DNA of 64,000 nt from Ananas comosus (lineage: Eukaryota; Streptophyta; Magnoliopsida; Poales; Bromeliaceae). The notes under the pieces were generated by a model, which was not told the DNA's origin, ran no database searches, and saw only the letters and a list, made by a program, of their open reading frames with translations. The stretch covers positions 1,516,149 through 1,580,148 of the forward strand of contig NC_033637.1 in assembly GCF_001540865.1 (NCBI RefSeq). The letters are read 5' to 3'. The translations under genes were made by a program, and so were the position numbers. Positions 1 to 13,890 of the stretch are shown in pieces. The first letter of the stretch is position 1. Each line of letters begins with the position of its first letter.

Positions 1-214
1 ATTGAATGTTCACTGATTTTCTAATTATATACATACCATGACAATTTCTGCTCTCTTGGTGCTTAAACTATTTTATCAGACTTGCGATTTGACCAGGTTG
101 TGCACTTTCTTTTCAGTTCTATGTGTAGTTTAACCTTTGGCGGACGTGTTTCATAAATCTTATTCTTGCAAGCTTTTCTCTAATTCAATATTTTGAATTT
201 CTGGTATTTGTCAG

Positions 215-3200
215 GAATATGTTTAGTAAGACAACTTGTTTGTTTGGTGATCGATGAAGCTCATCGTGCTTTGGGAAATTATTCTTACTGCGTTGCAGTT
301 CGTGAGGTTTGTTTCTATTACAGTCGTTAGCACAGAACTCAATATACTTTGTTTCCTACTATGCAAATCCTATTTCTTCTCCACTTCAGTTCATATGCTA
401 TTGTTTTAATGATGATGCTACTGTGCCAGGTGTTTACTTCCTTTTTTTTCGCAGTAGAAACATGCTCTAATTTGCGTACTTGTTGGATAATTTGTTGCAT
501 ATGCAGTTGATGGCCATTCCCGTACAGTTAAGGATTTTAGCATTGACTGCAACACCAGGATGTAAGTCTTAAGATGCAAAATACCAGCCAGGTTATGCAA
601 TTCTTGTACCCTTACTGTGCACTTTGTCATTCAGCAAAACAGCAAACAATCCAGAATGTCATTGACAACTTGTGCATTTCAACCTTGGAATATCGTAATG
701 AAAGTGATCATGATGTCAGCCCATATGTGCACAATAGGCAACTTGAAGTGATACAGGTACATGCAGGATTGTTATGGATATTGTCTGTCATATGGTGCAA
801 CTAAATTTAATTGCAAAATGGCAGGTCTCTATGGGTGATGATGCGATTGCTATCAATAATCTGCTGTTGGAAGTTATACGGCCTTATGTGGCTCGATTAT
901 GTGCCATTGGGGTACTCCATAACAGGGACTCTGCAACAGTATGTCACAGCCCTTTTTCTGTTTGTTTATATTTATATGTGTTCTTTCTATAGGCTGGTCA
1001 ATGTGGATTATAAAACCAGTCGAATGTGCCTTCAATGTTGTGTTAAGGAGCTAAGTCACTTCTTGCATGGTGGAGAGTTTACTGAATTGTGGATGTTTTT
1101 ATACCACCGGTTGAATATAATATTGGAAGTGCTCAGGTTGTCAACAAAATTTTTTCTAGATTGTATTATTCTTGCAAACTTGATACACACATGAATCTTC
1201 AGTATCTAAAGATAATGCCTGTTTATGGGAAAAAATGACAGTGGAATACTTTGAACAATTTGTCAAAAACTCTGTAGAAAAAGTCCTCATTTATCTTTCA
1301 CTAGACCATCAAGGCTTAAATGCAACCTTATCACAGTACGCAGATGAAGCACGTTGTTATATTTTCTTACCATAATGAAATATCAATATTACCATTTAGC
1401 AGGTATTAAGCTAGTAAATAACAATTTGCGAGTTCCTCATTTTATTTATTTCAAGAGGAGTGTGTGTAGGGGTAGGGGCGGCGGTGGTGGTTGTGGAGCA
1501 GTGGAGCTTGGAGGTTATTCCAAATTTCGGAATATGTGCTCTGAATTTTGAAGCTAATGATATCTGATCTACAGCATCATCGCGACTCAATGACTCTTAA
1601 TTATTTGTTTCTTTATCACTTTATCACTTCATGTATTGCAGAAGATCACACTACTTACCAAGTTTTTTATCTTTTCATTTATTCACATTTCTTGTGCTGA
1701 TTGTGCACTATTTCATTACTTCTTATTGCTAGTTGAGCCCGTGTGAGTTACTGAATTCAAGGGATAAATTTCGGCAAGCACCTCCATCAAATCTTCCTCA
1801 CACAAAATATGGAGAAGTTGAAGGGTGTTTTGGAGTTCTTATCACCCTTTACCACGTAAGGAAGTTACTTTCTAGCCATGGTATCAGGCCAGCATATGAA
1901 ATGCTTCAAGAAAAGTTGAAACAAGGGTACTTTTTTTCATGTGCTTTCTATAGGAAATTTTGCCAATCCAGTTATTTGTACACTGTTTTTGCTATCTGTT
2001 TTCTTCTCATGCCAGCCTTTCATATAAATCATACTATGCGTTGCCATAAAGCTACTTGCTATCTTATAAGCACTGGAACAATATGTTCAATGCAAGTCTC
2101 TTTCCATAATGTGTACCAATCCCATGTAGAGGCCTAGCTTTGTAGGCAACTCATTCATTTTTCAGGCCCAACCTCGTATGCATCTTTACATAGTGTGGCG
2201 TCTTTCTGCTTTGCCTTGTGAGACTTCTCACTAGTTTATGATTTGACTTATTATTTTTAATCATACCTTGCAAGTCTCTCTTGGCGAGGAAGCATAAGTG
2301 GGCAATCACACATTTTTCCTGCTTTCAATTTGATAAATCAATATCTTTTGGAGATGGAAAGACCTCTGTATAGTTTTCATCAGATGCCTGTGCAATTTAT
2401 TAATGTCAGTTTGAGATAGTACGCGTCCTCAGTAACTTAACAATAAGAAGGGTAGCAGTTCTTGATGACGTCGCACAAATTCAGCTATTCGTTGTCAGTG
2501 GCAACTTAACCTTACCAATGGTTTTATGTGTTTGAAAATTTTCTTGATGACAGCCCTTGATTTGCATATTCTTTTTCCTCTAGTGAATTTGCTTTTGTTG
2601 ACCTTTGAGCTGGTTTCTGTGAAGGTCATTTTCAAGGCTAATGTCAAGAAATGAAACCATGTGGAAAGCAAAGCTTTTGATGCAACAAAACTTGTCTGTT
2701 GGTGCTCCAAATCCAAAACTAATGAAAATGACAGAAGTTCTGATTGATCATTTCAGTATGTGGATTTCTAGTTCAATCTTCATTAATATTATTTGTGCAT
2801 TTGTATACTTTTGGAGTAATACATTTATGTACATGCTTAATTTAAGCGAGCATTTTGTAACAGTATAATTTGCCTGATTCTATTATTTTATCTTCTTATA
2901 TCTTTTTGTGCTCTTAATACTTGGTATTAATTGGGTTCCCTTGTAAATTATTGCAACTCTGAAATCCTTCACTTTTTTTGCCCAGTGCAAAAATAACATT
3001 TAGCTTTTGTGATCATTTTTAGCCACTCATTCAATTTTGAATGGATGGTCAATTTTGCGTATGCACATTATATATACTTGTCACATTTTGTAGACACTAC
3101 GGCTGAGCTTAGGTTATACTGAGCTAAGCTTGAGCCTTGTAGCCCTTGCCTGAAATCTTTGGGCATCAAATATATCAGCCAAGGCACAACATGAAGCCTG

Positions 3201-6174
3201 CACCAGAAGGCTCACACAGAAACCAATTTTGGCTTGGTCTGAGCCTGTATTTCAACCGTAGATCTTTACCGGATATAGAAAGTCAAGCCAGAGCTTTTCT
3301 AATCTCCATTTCTTCTTTTATGTTGCTGGTTTTCTACAAGTGTAATATTTGTTTGTCCTGGTGCAGGAAAAAAAGATCCCAAGGACTCCAGGGTTATCAT
3401 CTTTTCCAATTTTAGGGGCAGTGTCAAGTAAGAAGTTTTCTTATCAAAATTTTGCTTTTTCCGAAACTTAGTGCTTTTTTTCTTCATAGTTGTTATCTCT
3501 ATTGTGATCTGTCAGTTTAAATAATGTGACGTACTTTTTTGCTGTAACTTGCGTGACATTAGTACATATTGAAAGATCAGGTGTGTTGACGGTGTATGAA
3601 GGTACTAAAACTTTTTGCCATTTAGATGACCTCATGAAGTACTTCTACCATTCTACGGAGAGTTGCATGACATTAGTATAAAGCAGGCACAGCTTTTACC
3701 ACTAATTAGTTTGGATGACGATATATTTTGCAACTGCATTATTGATTTTTTAAGAATAAAGTTACTTTCCGCTGTAAAGTTGCACTTTTGGAACTTAGCA
3801 TATATACCTCACTGTTAACATTAGGTTGACATATGGTAAAACCAATCCACTAACTTTTTCCATGGCTTCAAGTTTTAATATACTGCTGTTGGCATTCAGA
3901 GGCTCTAATTGTTTTTTCCCCCATTCTTTTGTGGTCTAAACAACATGAAAGTCCACATACTTTATCTGATATAAAACTTAAAATCTGGTGCTTGATTTCC
4001 TCTATATTGCCTTTATTGGAAAAACAACTCCATAGCAAGCATTTATTTGTCTTTTTTTTCCTTTAGGAATAAAATACAGTGTGTTCCCAGATGCATTGTG
4101 ATATCTGACTTCAAGTATTTAACCAAAGTTGAGATACAGTCGTTGGTTTCTTCCATTGCCTCTACTGGCAAACAACTCTCCCTTTGATTAATGCCTATTC
4201 ATCCCCATTCCTTTATCTGCTTCTTCGCTGAATTAATTGGTAGGATTGACTTATGACTTCAAATTATCTCAGAGATATCATGAATTCGTTGGCAAATGTT
4301 GGTGGCGACCTGATTAAAGCAACTGAGTTCATTGGTCAAAGTTCAGGTTTGTTAGTATCTTTTTGCTTGTGTGCTTTATTTTATTTTAAAAAAACATGCA
4401 TAAAAACTAGGATCTAGCGTCTGGGCAGTTTCTTCTATCGGTATCTGTTTTTTGTACTTTAGTAATTTGAAAATGAGCAAGGTAAAGATTCTCAGATGCG
4501 TGCATAGGACACGCTTTTATGTGTTCTCTATTTTCAATATGTCCTATTCTGACAATATGGCCCTCTAAAGGCTAGAACAATTAAGCTTTAGGAGTATCTT
4601 CACATTGAAAGAATTTATGGATAATAAATAACATTTGTACATCTGAAGATATAGCAGGCACTTCTATTATCCATTCATGCAGGAAATGCTTACTACTAAA
4701 GTACTAATTTTCTTTTATTAGTTTATTTTGCCAAAGCATTCTCTCATTTGTCAAGTTGGTTTGACAGAAGGCATGGATGCATTCTTGTATATGACATTGT
4801 ATAACTTGCTAGAGTTCTTGAAATTGCTTGACCTTCTGCAGGTAAAACGTTAAAAGGGCAAACACAGAAGGTGCAACAAGCTGTTTTACAGGTATGCAAA
4901 TATTCTGCTTGATATTTGCAATACATACAGCGAATTTTCAGCTTGACTTTCAATTTCTCCACAGAAGTTCCGAACTGGCGGGTACAATGTGATTGTTGCC
5001 ACATCAATTGGTGAGGAAGGCCTGGATATTATGGAAGTTGATCTTGTGATTTGTTTTGATGCCAATGTCTCTCCTTTAAGAATGATCCAGCGCATGGGAA
5101 GGACAGGAAGGAAGCACGATGGCCGAGTTGATATCCTTTTCTAATGCCACAATTCATTCATTTTCTTAATATTCTTGCTTAAAATGTTCCCTTAACTGTT
5201 AACACTGGTTCTAGCTTGTGAAGGGTCCGAGCTGAAAGGATACTTAAAAAAGCAGGCAAGCAGCAAGTCTATTAGGAAGCATATGAATAATGGTGGACTC
5301 AAGAGCTTTGATTTCCATGCTAGTCCTAGAATGGTAAGACTATTTGACTTGTCATTTGTACTTTACCATAATTATCTGCTCCCTATCTTTCCAGAGCCAA
5401 CCATAAATATTCTTCACAGATTCCACACATATGCAAACCAGAGGTTCAGTTTGTTGAACTATCAATAGAGCAATTCATTCCTCGTGGAAAGAAAGTGAAA
5501 ACTGATGCATCAGATAAACCACCACTTCTGAAGAACATTTCAGACACAGAGAATAAGTTAATTTCTAAGTACTTCCATCATGCATGGAAACCATCTCTTA
5601 TTGCTTTTCCCAGTTTCCAGACTTTCCCATGTTGTGTACACAATGTCCAGCACTCGTTCAGAACAACAGCTATGTTGATTGATGCCATGCAACAGCTTCA
5701 AGGGCTATCATTTTCTAAAACTATGAATGATCCTTCTCCAGCTCGATCACCCGGTCAGCTTTCTAAACTTATGGTTATTTTCCATTACAGTCATCACTGT
5801 AGTCATTGTCATAATGAAAATGCAATAGCTAGGGCACTGTTGGAATTATTAGTTTCCGATATTAGACTATGGAATCTTAATTTCAAAACCAACTCAAAGG
5901 TGGGTTCTTTTTGAAGTGTCAAAGGTAGGATTTAATTGAGAGAGGTCCTGATCGTTTGGGGTTTATGAGAACCAATTAGAGGGTTGGGTAATCTCTTGTA
6001 AGGCTACATTAACACCATTAGATTTTCATGGTTGGAGGTTGAATCTTTGGAAGAAAAGCCTTTGATAAAGGTTTTGAGTGAGAATACTTGATATCTGAGT
6101 GAAGTATTTTCTTTTTCTTTCTTTTTTTTTTTGTTTTTTCCCTTCTTTCAGTTCTTGGAAATTATTGTAGTGGT

Positions 6175-6206
<32 letters not shown>

Positions 6207-6207
6207 N

Positions 6208-6249
<42 letters not shown>

Positions 6250-9065
6250 CGTTCTAGTTAGCAACTAAGTTATTAGAAGGCAAAAAAATTTTACACAATC
6301 AGTACTTGACACCAAAATGCATTTGCAGATCTCCCTGGTGATAACAATGTTTGGGAAAAACAGCCTCAGGAGAAAGTTGGTCAGGTTGAAGTATTCTCTA
6401 GAGAGGTTTTGGAATGTGAAAGTGGCCTTTGTATGCCTGATGCTGTGGCTCAGAAGCCTAGTGCTCATTGTTTTTTATTCGGTGGAGATTTTGTGAGCGT
6501 GAGTGCCATAGGCTGTGTTTCCGTTGCATTTGTACCTTCCCTTCCACTAAAACTATCTGAAATCCCAAAGGTCGCAACAGCTGAAAGTGATAAAGAACTT
6601 CAAAGCAACTTGAGGAAAAAGGTTACTTCTTGGAAAGCTGCTGAAGCACACAATAATAGGTCAACTACTGAGGTTGAACAATCTGTAGAAGTTGAAGGCT
6701 CATCAAAATCAAAGAGCATGGACAATGAACAGAATTTAACATCATATTCACCAGAATTTTCTGGGCATAATGAGCACAGTAAGTTTGTGCTTGAAACACC
6801 GGTGTGTAAAGCGATCACACATGTTGAGGACAGCACTGGAACACCTGGGAAAGTGGAAATTATGGATCTAGCTTTGGTAGGTGGTGAATCAAGAAAAAGT
6901 ATTGGAGATATGGAGCTTAGTCCTAGACTTACTCATTATATAGAAGAAGGTATTGTTCCTGAGTCTCCCATGGTAAAAGTTAGCCATTGTCCACTCAAAG
7001 TCAAGAGTATTATGAAGTCTGCCAGCCTGCCATTGGAGAATAACACGGATAAACGTGGAATGCATCACATCCAAGATAGTGTACATGACACTGAAAGAAA
7101 TGTGGATGTGCTTGTCTCTCCTTTAGATGGGAAATTAGAAACTCCTTTGGCAAATCCAAGGAACAATAGCTCCAGTGAAGGCTGGCAGTTGAGCTCTGGA
7201 GGTGCCTCGCGATCAGTCCAGCGAGCACCTAAGTTTAAAAGATTGTGCAAATATGGAGAGAAGATCAAACGGCTCTCTTGCAGGAATTTGGAGGAAAAAT
7301 ATGATAAGCGTGTACAAAAGAGCCATCGGTCCACGGTAAATCAACCGGAGAGTGTCAGAGGTAAGATTAACTTAATGTTCTCTTATCCCTAAATTCAAGT
7401 TTTCTAAAAAACATTTCTCCACTAACTTTCCTGGAATATTATAAGTTTTACCACAACTGTGGCTTTTTCTTTTTGTCTCATCAACCATTTGGTATCTATC
7501 CAAAAAAGAGCTTTCAACTGATATTGCTGCACTAGTTCCTCAGAATATTATTCTTTTCCAACATGCACGGGTTAATCATGTTCATTTAGCTATTTAGCAC
7601 TTGATAATTTTGCTATGCAGGTAAAAAGAAAAGCAAAAGATGTGGGCGTATGTTCATTGAAGAGGAAGCTGAGTAAGACCATCTTCCTATTTTACTCTCA
7701 AAAACTATTACGTAAAAGAAAGTTGCATCCAATGTGCCGGCCCATTTTATTTGCTGCAGCATTTTAGGTTGTGGTCTTAATGTTAAGATTTAGGCAGTCA
7801 ATCTAAGAGATATTCTAATTGCAAGTATTAACCCTGTACAGGATATCTGAGGATGCAGTAGTTTCAGAAGATGAAGAAGATGAAAATGAGGGTGAATATG
7901 AGGACAGTTTCATTGATGATAGTACAAATCCTACTGAAGCATGTACTCATGTGGAAAATAATAGGAATGACATGATGGCCTTTTATAGGTAATTGAGGAC
8001 CTATTATCTGCAATTTATTTATTTTTTATAACTTTTTTGAATGTTAATCTAACAAAATAGTGATTGAGCATTGATCATCATCATTTGACATGCCAAATTA
8101 TTTTCTGTTTAAGAGATGGACCTTGGGGTCATTTTCTTCCAGTAATGACTGAAACACTACATGTAAATGCTCGATGAACATTAATCAAATGGATTTTAAT
8201 TTGGAGCTAACAAATCGACCGTTCCTTTCTAGACCTTCTTTAGTTGTTTTGATGACTGACTACTCAGCTACTAGTTACAACATACGAACATGCACACGCA
8301 CATGGCTATAACGAAAACAAGCATGCATGCCAACACAGACATCAGATCACAATCACTTATGTGCATGGGCACAAAATGTGTAGATATTGAGTGACAAACT
8401 TAAATTCACTCACTGAATCATCTTAATGTTATTTTAGGCTTACTACTGCACTGCAACTTCTAAATGTTTCTCTTTAGTCTGAATATGATTTTCAGATGCT
8501 GCTAATTTCATGCAGGCGTTCTTTGCTCACCCAGTCGCCCTTAGAAACTCTTCCAAGATGCCTGGCTGCCTCATATGATTCTGTTTCCTCGAGGAAGTCA
8601 GAAAGTGAAAGCTGTTCCTCAGAAAAACATAATTCTTCTATCCATACTCAGTATGGCCTACCCTCTACGGCACATTCCACCGAAAGGAGGGCTCTAACCT
8701 CCACTGCCATGAATGAGATTGGTGAAACAAGTAACAACCAAAAAGATATCTCAGCTAAACTTGAGAGCAGAAAAAGAAAGTTAAGCTTTCAGCATGCTGC
8801 CTCGATGCCTGTTACAAACTTCAAGCCACCCTCGGAGTGCCAATCAGGGAATGCTGAAGTTAATGATAAGTTATTTTTTGATGATGATTTCTATTTGAGT
8901 ATTGATCTTGATGCAGTGGAAGCACAAGCCACTGAATTACTAAAGGTTAAGTCTGGAGTATCTGTTGGAGAAACACAAGCAATGAATCCCGATAACTCTA
9001 TTGGAATTAAGAGAGACTTGGGCATGAGTTGTCCTGGTTCCCCGTCTTTTGATTTGGGAATCTGA
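215..9065 (+). CDS. FANCM: FANCM-type DEAH DNA helicase/translocase, 5' partial
   Basis: Superfamily-2 helicase homologous to FANCM, which remodels replication forks and D-loops and limits meiotic crossovers in plants. Exons read: 215-306, 507-561, 635-756, 825-938, 1733-1926, 2625-2755, 3367-3427, 4273-4346, 4842-4891, 4965-5130, 5206-5333, 5420-5753, 6329-7360, 7621-7672, 7842-7988, 8516-9065, giving 1099 residues to a TGA stop. All phases agree. Visible motifs are [10 protein letters not shown] (Walker B/DEAH), LTATPG (motif III), [10 protein letters not shown] (IV), [12 protein letters not shown] (V) and QRMGRTGR (VI). The long 6329-7360 exon and the tail are Ser/Glu-rich and low in conservation, with an acidic EDSFID patch near the end. 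I see no C-terminal ERCC4 nuclease domain, as in Arabidopsis FANCM. Exons for the N-terminal Walker A part lie left of the window. The intron after 5130 is AT-AC; the others are GT-AG. Confidence 0.95.
5131..5205 (+). other. U12-type AT-AC intron inside FANCM
   Basis: This 75-nt intron starts ATATCCTTTT and ends in CAC. No GT-AG pair joins the flanking exons in frame. With these borders the protein reads GRV-VVLACEG, as in other plant FANCMs. The start equals the U12 AT-AC donor consensus. A branch-site-like TCCCTTAAC (one mismatch to TTCCTTAAC) ends about 10 nt before the acceptor, the expected distance. Confidence 0.88.
6179..6244. repeat. (TA)n microsatellite with one ambiguous base
   Basis: About 65 bp of alternating TA inside a FANCM intron, interrupted by a single N at 6207. 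The N suggests unresolved repeat length in the assembly. Confidence 0.97.
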
Positions 9066-10293
9066 GTGTCATATTTTGAACACCCTTTTTGATTATTGAT
9101 GATCAGAGGCTAGTTCCGATGGTAGTAGTCTGATGTCCTTGCAAGTGGCAACACAGCTTCGGCTCATATGCTTGCCATAGCATAATTCAGTGGGCCTGTT
9201 TGAAAAGTTGATGTGAAAAATGAAGGAATTGGGCTTCCGGCGAGATATTCAGATTGCGTGTAAGGGAGCTTGGAAGATTTGGATCTCATGCCAAATCCTA
9301 TCTATGCTCCGTGCCTCAACAATGGTGGTGCTTATTGGTGATATATAAGTTACGCGAGTCGCGGTCTAGAGACCAGAGGTAGTGGTGGAAGATTGGATTG
9401 GCGCGCACATCTTTTGTACAATGGAAAGACAAATTACAGGAAAGAATGTGCAGTTTGTATACAAAGCTTGTAAAGTGTGAATAGTAACCAGCATAAAGAA
9501 ATCAGTGTTTAATTTAATCTACATGTTGGCCTACGGGCAACAGGCTATACTCGTCCAAAAAATAAAAGGGCGTACAGCTGTTAATATTTACTCTATTGGA
9601 AGACCCAAGATATATAGTGACCATGTACGATGTGCTTGAAGACCAATGGAAGTAGTAAGCAGGCATGAATAATTTTCTGTGGGTGAGATGAGTAGAATTC
9701 TAGAATTGGTTCATTGACTGGTCGCATGTTGCACGTGCCAAGTACTAACATCACATTTTCTGCTGGGTTTAATATATTACCCTCTTCTCTGGACTCTGGA
9801 GTTGAATTATTATAGAAATGGTTTTCTGATACGGAAGCTCTCAGATTGCAAGAAATTTGCAGGAAGCTCTCAAAATGTAAGAAATTCGTTGCATCACTTT
9901 CGTGTAAGATTTGTAGTTTCCATGCCAGTTAGAGGTACTCACTCCTTAAAGTTGTTGTATATGCGTAATGCAATGCAAAGATACAATTGCCGGTACATTT
10001 ACTTTCTGTATAACAATGCATAGATAAAGCTGACAGTTAAAGAAAGGGCCACCGCAGTATCTAGACCATGGAAAGAAAATGCAAATTGCAGTTTAATTTA
10101 CACAAGCATTTAGAAGTGCATCAGGAAGCATATCAAGCATACGGAGCTATCTTTACTTTCAACAAGACAAAACTTGCTTTTGGATGAGCTAAAACATTAA
10201 CCTCACATCAAAAGCAAAAAGAAGCGTATCTAGAACTAGCCGAACTGCTAAGTTGGGACCGTTCATCTCTTTCCGTGAACAACACACGATTCG
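9066..10293. other. Convergent intergenic space: 3' ends of FANCM and dNK
   Basis: FANCM (+) and the kinase gene (-) end facing each other. The stretch should hold both 3' UTRs. AATAAA-like sequence near 9560 could serve FANCM. I see no further gene or clear repeat here. Confidence 0.6.
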
Positions 10294-12953
10294 TCAAACA
10301 CGAACAAAGTGGAGAGACTTTAGGGCTGCCTCAGGTAGATGCCCATCTTGGGGAACCCAAACACCACTGTTATATGGAAGTACCACTTGTTGGTTGGTAT
10401 TCTTCCTGTCGGTGCTAGTTTCTCCAAATGAGTCTGAATTCTTTCTCTTTACAAACTCAAAGAATTCTGCAACTTGGCGAGCATACCTAAAAAAGCAATC
10501 AAATTTAACATTATGTTGAGGAAATCATTAATCATCAAAACCATCATGCTGTTTAAATCATCACTTCCTATAGTCAACCCTTCAGCAGAATTGCCCAAAT
10601 ATGAACTAATATGATTAAAAAAACACTTTCTAAGAATTCACTAGTCTCCAATTACAGCAAGAACATCCATGAACTATTTGGGATAAATGAGAACTTACTG
10701 CCTCTTAGCTTCAATATCCTTGCTGAAATCTATGTTGGGTTCACAATCCAGCACCAATGCGGGAACCTGCTCAAAAACAGAATATATAATTACATGAGAA
10801 GTTCGAATAGAGAGTGAAGAGGGAGATCTATCAATACTATACCTTTTGAATACTTGAATGCAAATGATTGCCTTCCAAATAGAATACACGGTCTCTTATA
10901 TCAGGATGTAAGGAACTGTCCATATGCTTGGGTAGCTGACTGACTGAAAGCACACCATGGTTTCCACTTTGAAAGGGGAATAACCAGCTTTCGTGTTTTT
11001 CATGCAAGCCCCTTAGATAATCTAAGGACACACCACCTTCTTCAGCTCTCTTGCGTAGCATCATTCTCTTGTGGCAAGTATCAGGGCTAGCCCTAAGATA
11101 TATGAATCCATCAGGTATAAGGCCTGGCAAACTAGATACAACAGGATCAAACCAAGAGTCATAGATACTAATTTCCATCTCATTCATCCAATTAGCTTCA
11201 TGAACGGCCCGCACAAAGACCTGACATTTGAAAATTCAGTTTATAGAGAATTTAATTACTACTCCTAAAATGAAAGGAAAATCTAATTATTACTAAAATG
11301 AAAGGAAAATAGACTAAGTGCTTTTTTGGCTTGGATTCTGGGGAAGCTTCTTTACTTTGAGAAGTACCAGTTAGGTTCTTGCAAGCAAAACCTGCTGAAC
11401 ATTTGTTGTAGCAGGCAACATAGGTGGGCTTATAGGCCCCCAAACCAGAAGCTCCAATATAAAGCTTCTGATGTGGCTTCTAAGCAAGCAGCTGTTGGAG
11501 AAGTTTTTAAATAAAAAAAAAAACAAGCCATTAGTGCGACTTCCAACAACTCGTCAGACAGCACTTTTGCTAAAGCTCTAGCATGGTCAGACGGATCATA
11601 AAAAGAGAATGGTAAACAAATACAACAGGCTGCAATTTTAGATGGAAATTTACAAAAGCATGACCAATAGTAGATTCAGTACCATTCGATCGCTGAAAAC
11701 ACTTCTTTCCATCAGCCTCAGAGGCTTGATTCCACCAGCTGATTCTCTTTCCTGCATTACTCTCGTCACGAACACATAGTTCTGAAAGGTGTACGCATAC
11801 CTTTGTGGCTCAGCATAAAAGGCATCCAGTATATTGAAGTGTTCAGGACCGACATCCTGCCATTTTGCGATAGGCTCGGGCACAATCTCTACAAGATCTC
11901 GTAATTCAAATGTCTCGTTAGCTATTCTTTGCAAGAAAGTGGTTTTCCCTACACTAATATTTCCCTCAACACAGAAAGTCAGCCTTTTCTTCTGGGTAGA
12001 CTTAATTTCAGAGTGGGGATTCTCCTCTTCTAACTCTTCATCCACACTCTCTTTGATAAAAGTTGTTATACTCTCTGCATGGTTCTTATGGATGATTCCA
12101 ACTGAGCTACGTAAAAACTCAACCATCTTCTCACTAGATTTACCAAAGAACTGCACATATAGGAAAGTGTGGATATAAACAATCATCAAATTGTATCTCG
12201 AACCTTAAGTTGAAGTTCCGAAGATCGTATTTCATCATCCTAACCTTATGTTTAACCAGTACTCAGCAGGATAACTTATATTCAACTTCATAACAAGAAC
12301 ATGCAATAAATGAACAAATTACAGAGATATATAGGAAGGAAATGACCACATACCTTGTCCCTGTAAAGCTGTTTGAGCTTAGCAACTCCACTATAACCCT
12401 TGTCCATGAGCTTCCGAAGATTCCGAGGCCCGACCCCAGGAATCGTCAAGAGCTCAACACTCTCCGCAGGCGGAGCATTGAAACCCCCACTCCTCACCCT
12501 CCGCTCCACTCTCTCATGCCCTTCTAGGGCTTTCCTCTCCCCTTCCCCAACCTCCTCTCCCTTCTCCTCCGCTTTTCCTCTCTCCTCCACATCAAACCCA
12601 CTAACACACTCACCCTTCTCCCGATTCCTCAGCCCCTCGGCCGCCCTAAAACCCCGCTCGCCGCCGCCGTGCGACCAGGCGCCGAACGGCGGCGCCTGAT
12701 CTCGCCGCAAGAGCGGCGGCCACGCACATTTCGACCGCAGGCCACCGCAGTAGCAGATAGAGTGCGTGGTGGTGGTCCGGTTCGCGGCGGCGGCGGCGGC
12801 GGCCGCGGCACCGTGGGAGGGCGGCGGCTGAAGGTGGAGCGCGCGCATGGAGAAGCGAGAGAGGGGATTGAGCCGAAGAGCCCTCACCTCAAGCCACCCC
12901 GCCGTGGAGAGAACGGGGCCGGGGACCGCGGCGGCGCACCAGAGCTTCTGCAT
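10294..12953 (-). CDS. Plant deoxynucleoside kinase (dCK/dGK-type) with HhH-like N-terminal extension
   Basis: Salvage kinase phosphorylating deoxynucleosides, similar to the Arabidopsis dNK of about 580 residues. Exons on the minus strand: 12354-12953, 11683-12150, 10843-11220, 10699-10766, 10294-10486, giving 568 residues. The first 160 residues are Ala/Arg-rich and low-complexity, possibly an organelle targeting region. Residues about 166-195 contain IPGVGPRN and resemble a helix-hairpin-helix. The P-loop GNISVGKT is at 263-270, the ERS substrate motif at about 348-350, and the arginine-rich lid (TCHKRMMLRKRAEE) lies in exon 3. All introns are GT-AG. An MITE-like insertion may lie in the large intron (about 11290-11580). 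It converges on FANCM. Confidence 0.93.
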
Positions 12954-13400
12954 CCCTAGAAGCGGCGGTGTTCATGAATGAGAGGGAGGGGAATGGAGGT
13001 TAGGGTTTCTAATTTGGGGGCGGGGGAGGGGGTGTGAGAGAGGAGGAGCCAAGGAGAAGAGAGATCAGGGTTTTAGAGAGAGAGGGAGAGAGAGAGAGAG
13101 AGAGAGCGCGCGCGCGGAGCTCGAAGGTCGAGAGTTATTAGGGTTTTAGGAATGGAGGGAAAAGGGTGAGGCGGGTGTTCGGAGGTGGAATGGGGATTTT
13201 GACTAGGGCGCGCGCCAAGGGAGAAAATTAACGTTGGGCCTAGAGAATACTAAATGAGTTGGCCCGGCCGATTAAGCTTATAGCCCTATCCAAACTGAAA
13301 GAAGGGCTTGGCCCACTAAGTTTGGGATCACAATTTCGATCCGTGAGTGGCGTATGGGCCCCTTATGGTCCGACCAAAACTTGGCTCAGTCCATATGGTT
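12954..13400 (-). promoter_or_regulatory. dNK 5' UTR and promoter region with GA/GC repeat and GGCCC motifs
   Basis: Upstream of the kinase start there is a (GA)n tract running into (GC)n at about 13075-13118. Further out, several GGCCC-type site II motifs lie at 13234-13375 (GGGCC, GGCCCGG, GGCCCAC, GGGCCCC). Site II motifs bind TCP factors in promoters of housekeeping and proliferation genes. That use here is an inference. Confidence 0.45.
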
Positions 13401-13890
13401 GTGTGTGAACTGCAATTTATATTATAGTGTAAAACATATAAATAGTCGCTATGCTACACAGATATTCCAACTTGGGTCTCATACTTTCTATCTAAACTTT
13501 CACATATATTATGCTGGGCAATTATATGCTTTAGTACTTGGAGCCAATTCAAATGTTTGTGTTTGGTTTACCAGATTGTCCGAAACTAAAAGAGTTTTAT
13601 TTCAGCCTTGCGCAGTAGTCCATAATGCCCCTTATCCAAATACTACTAAGACTTTCTTTGTGATTAATCGTTGCATTATGTCCAGTAAAAATGTACGATC
13701 AGTAAAAAAAAGTACGATGAGAAAATAGAGAAGTATACCTCTACATCTATCTTTGTTTATCAACTCTTTCTGCTAAGTAGCATTAGATAAACCTTAATAT
13801 CAAACAAGCTCTAGGATGTAGTCAGTCGCGCTTTTAAACTATGTGATGTATTAATTCTTTTCCTTTCTTCACTAACTCACATTTAACATT

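Noticed and set aside
1..214. Possible earlier FANCM exon at the window edge
   Set aside because: No frame matches the expected helicase segment preceding the GICLVRQ exon. Treated as intron.
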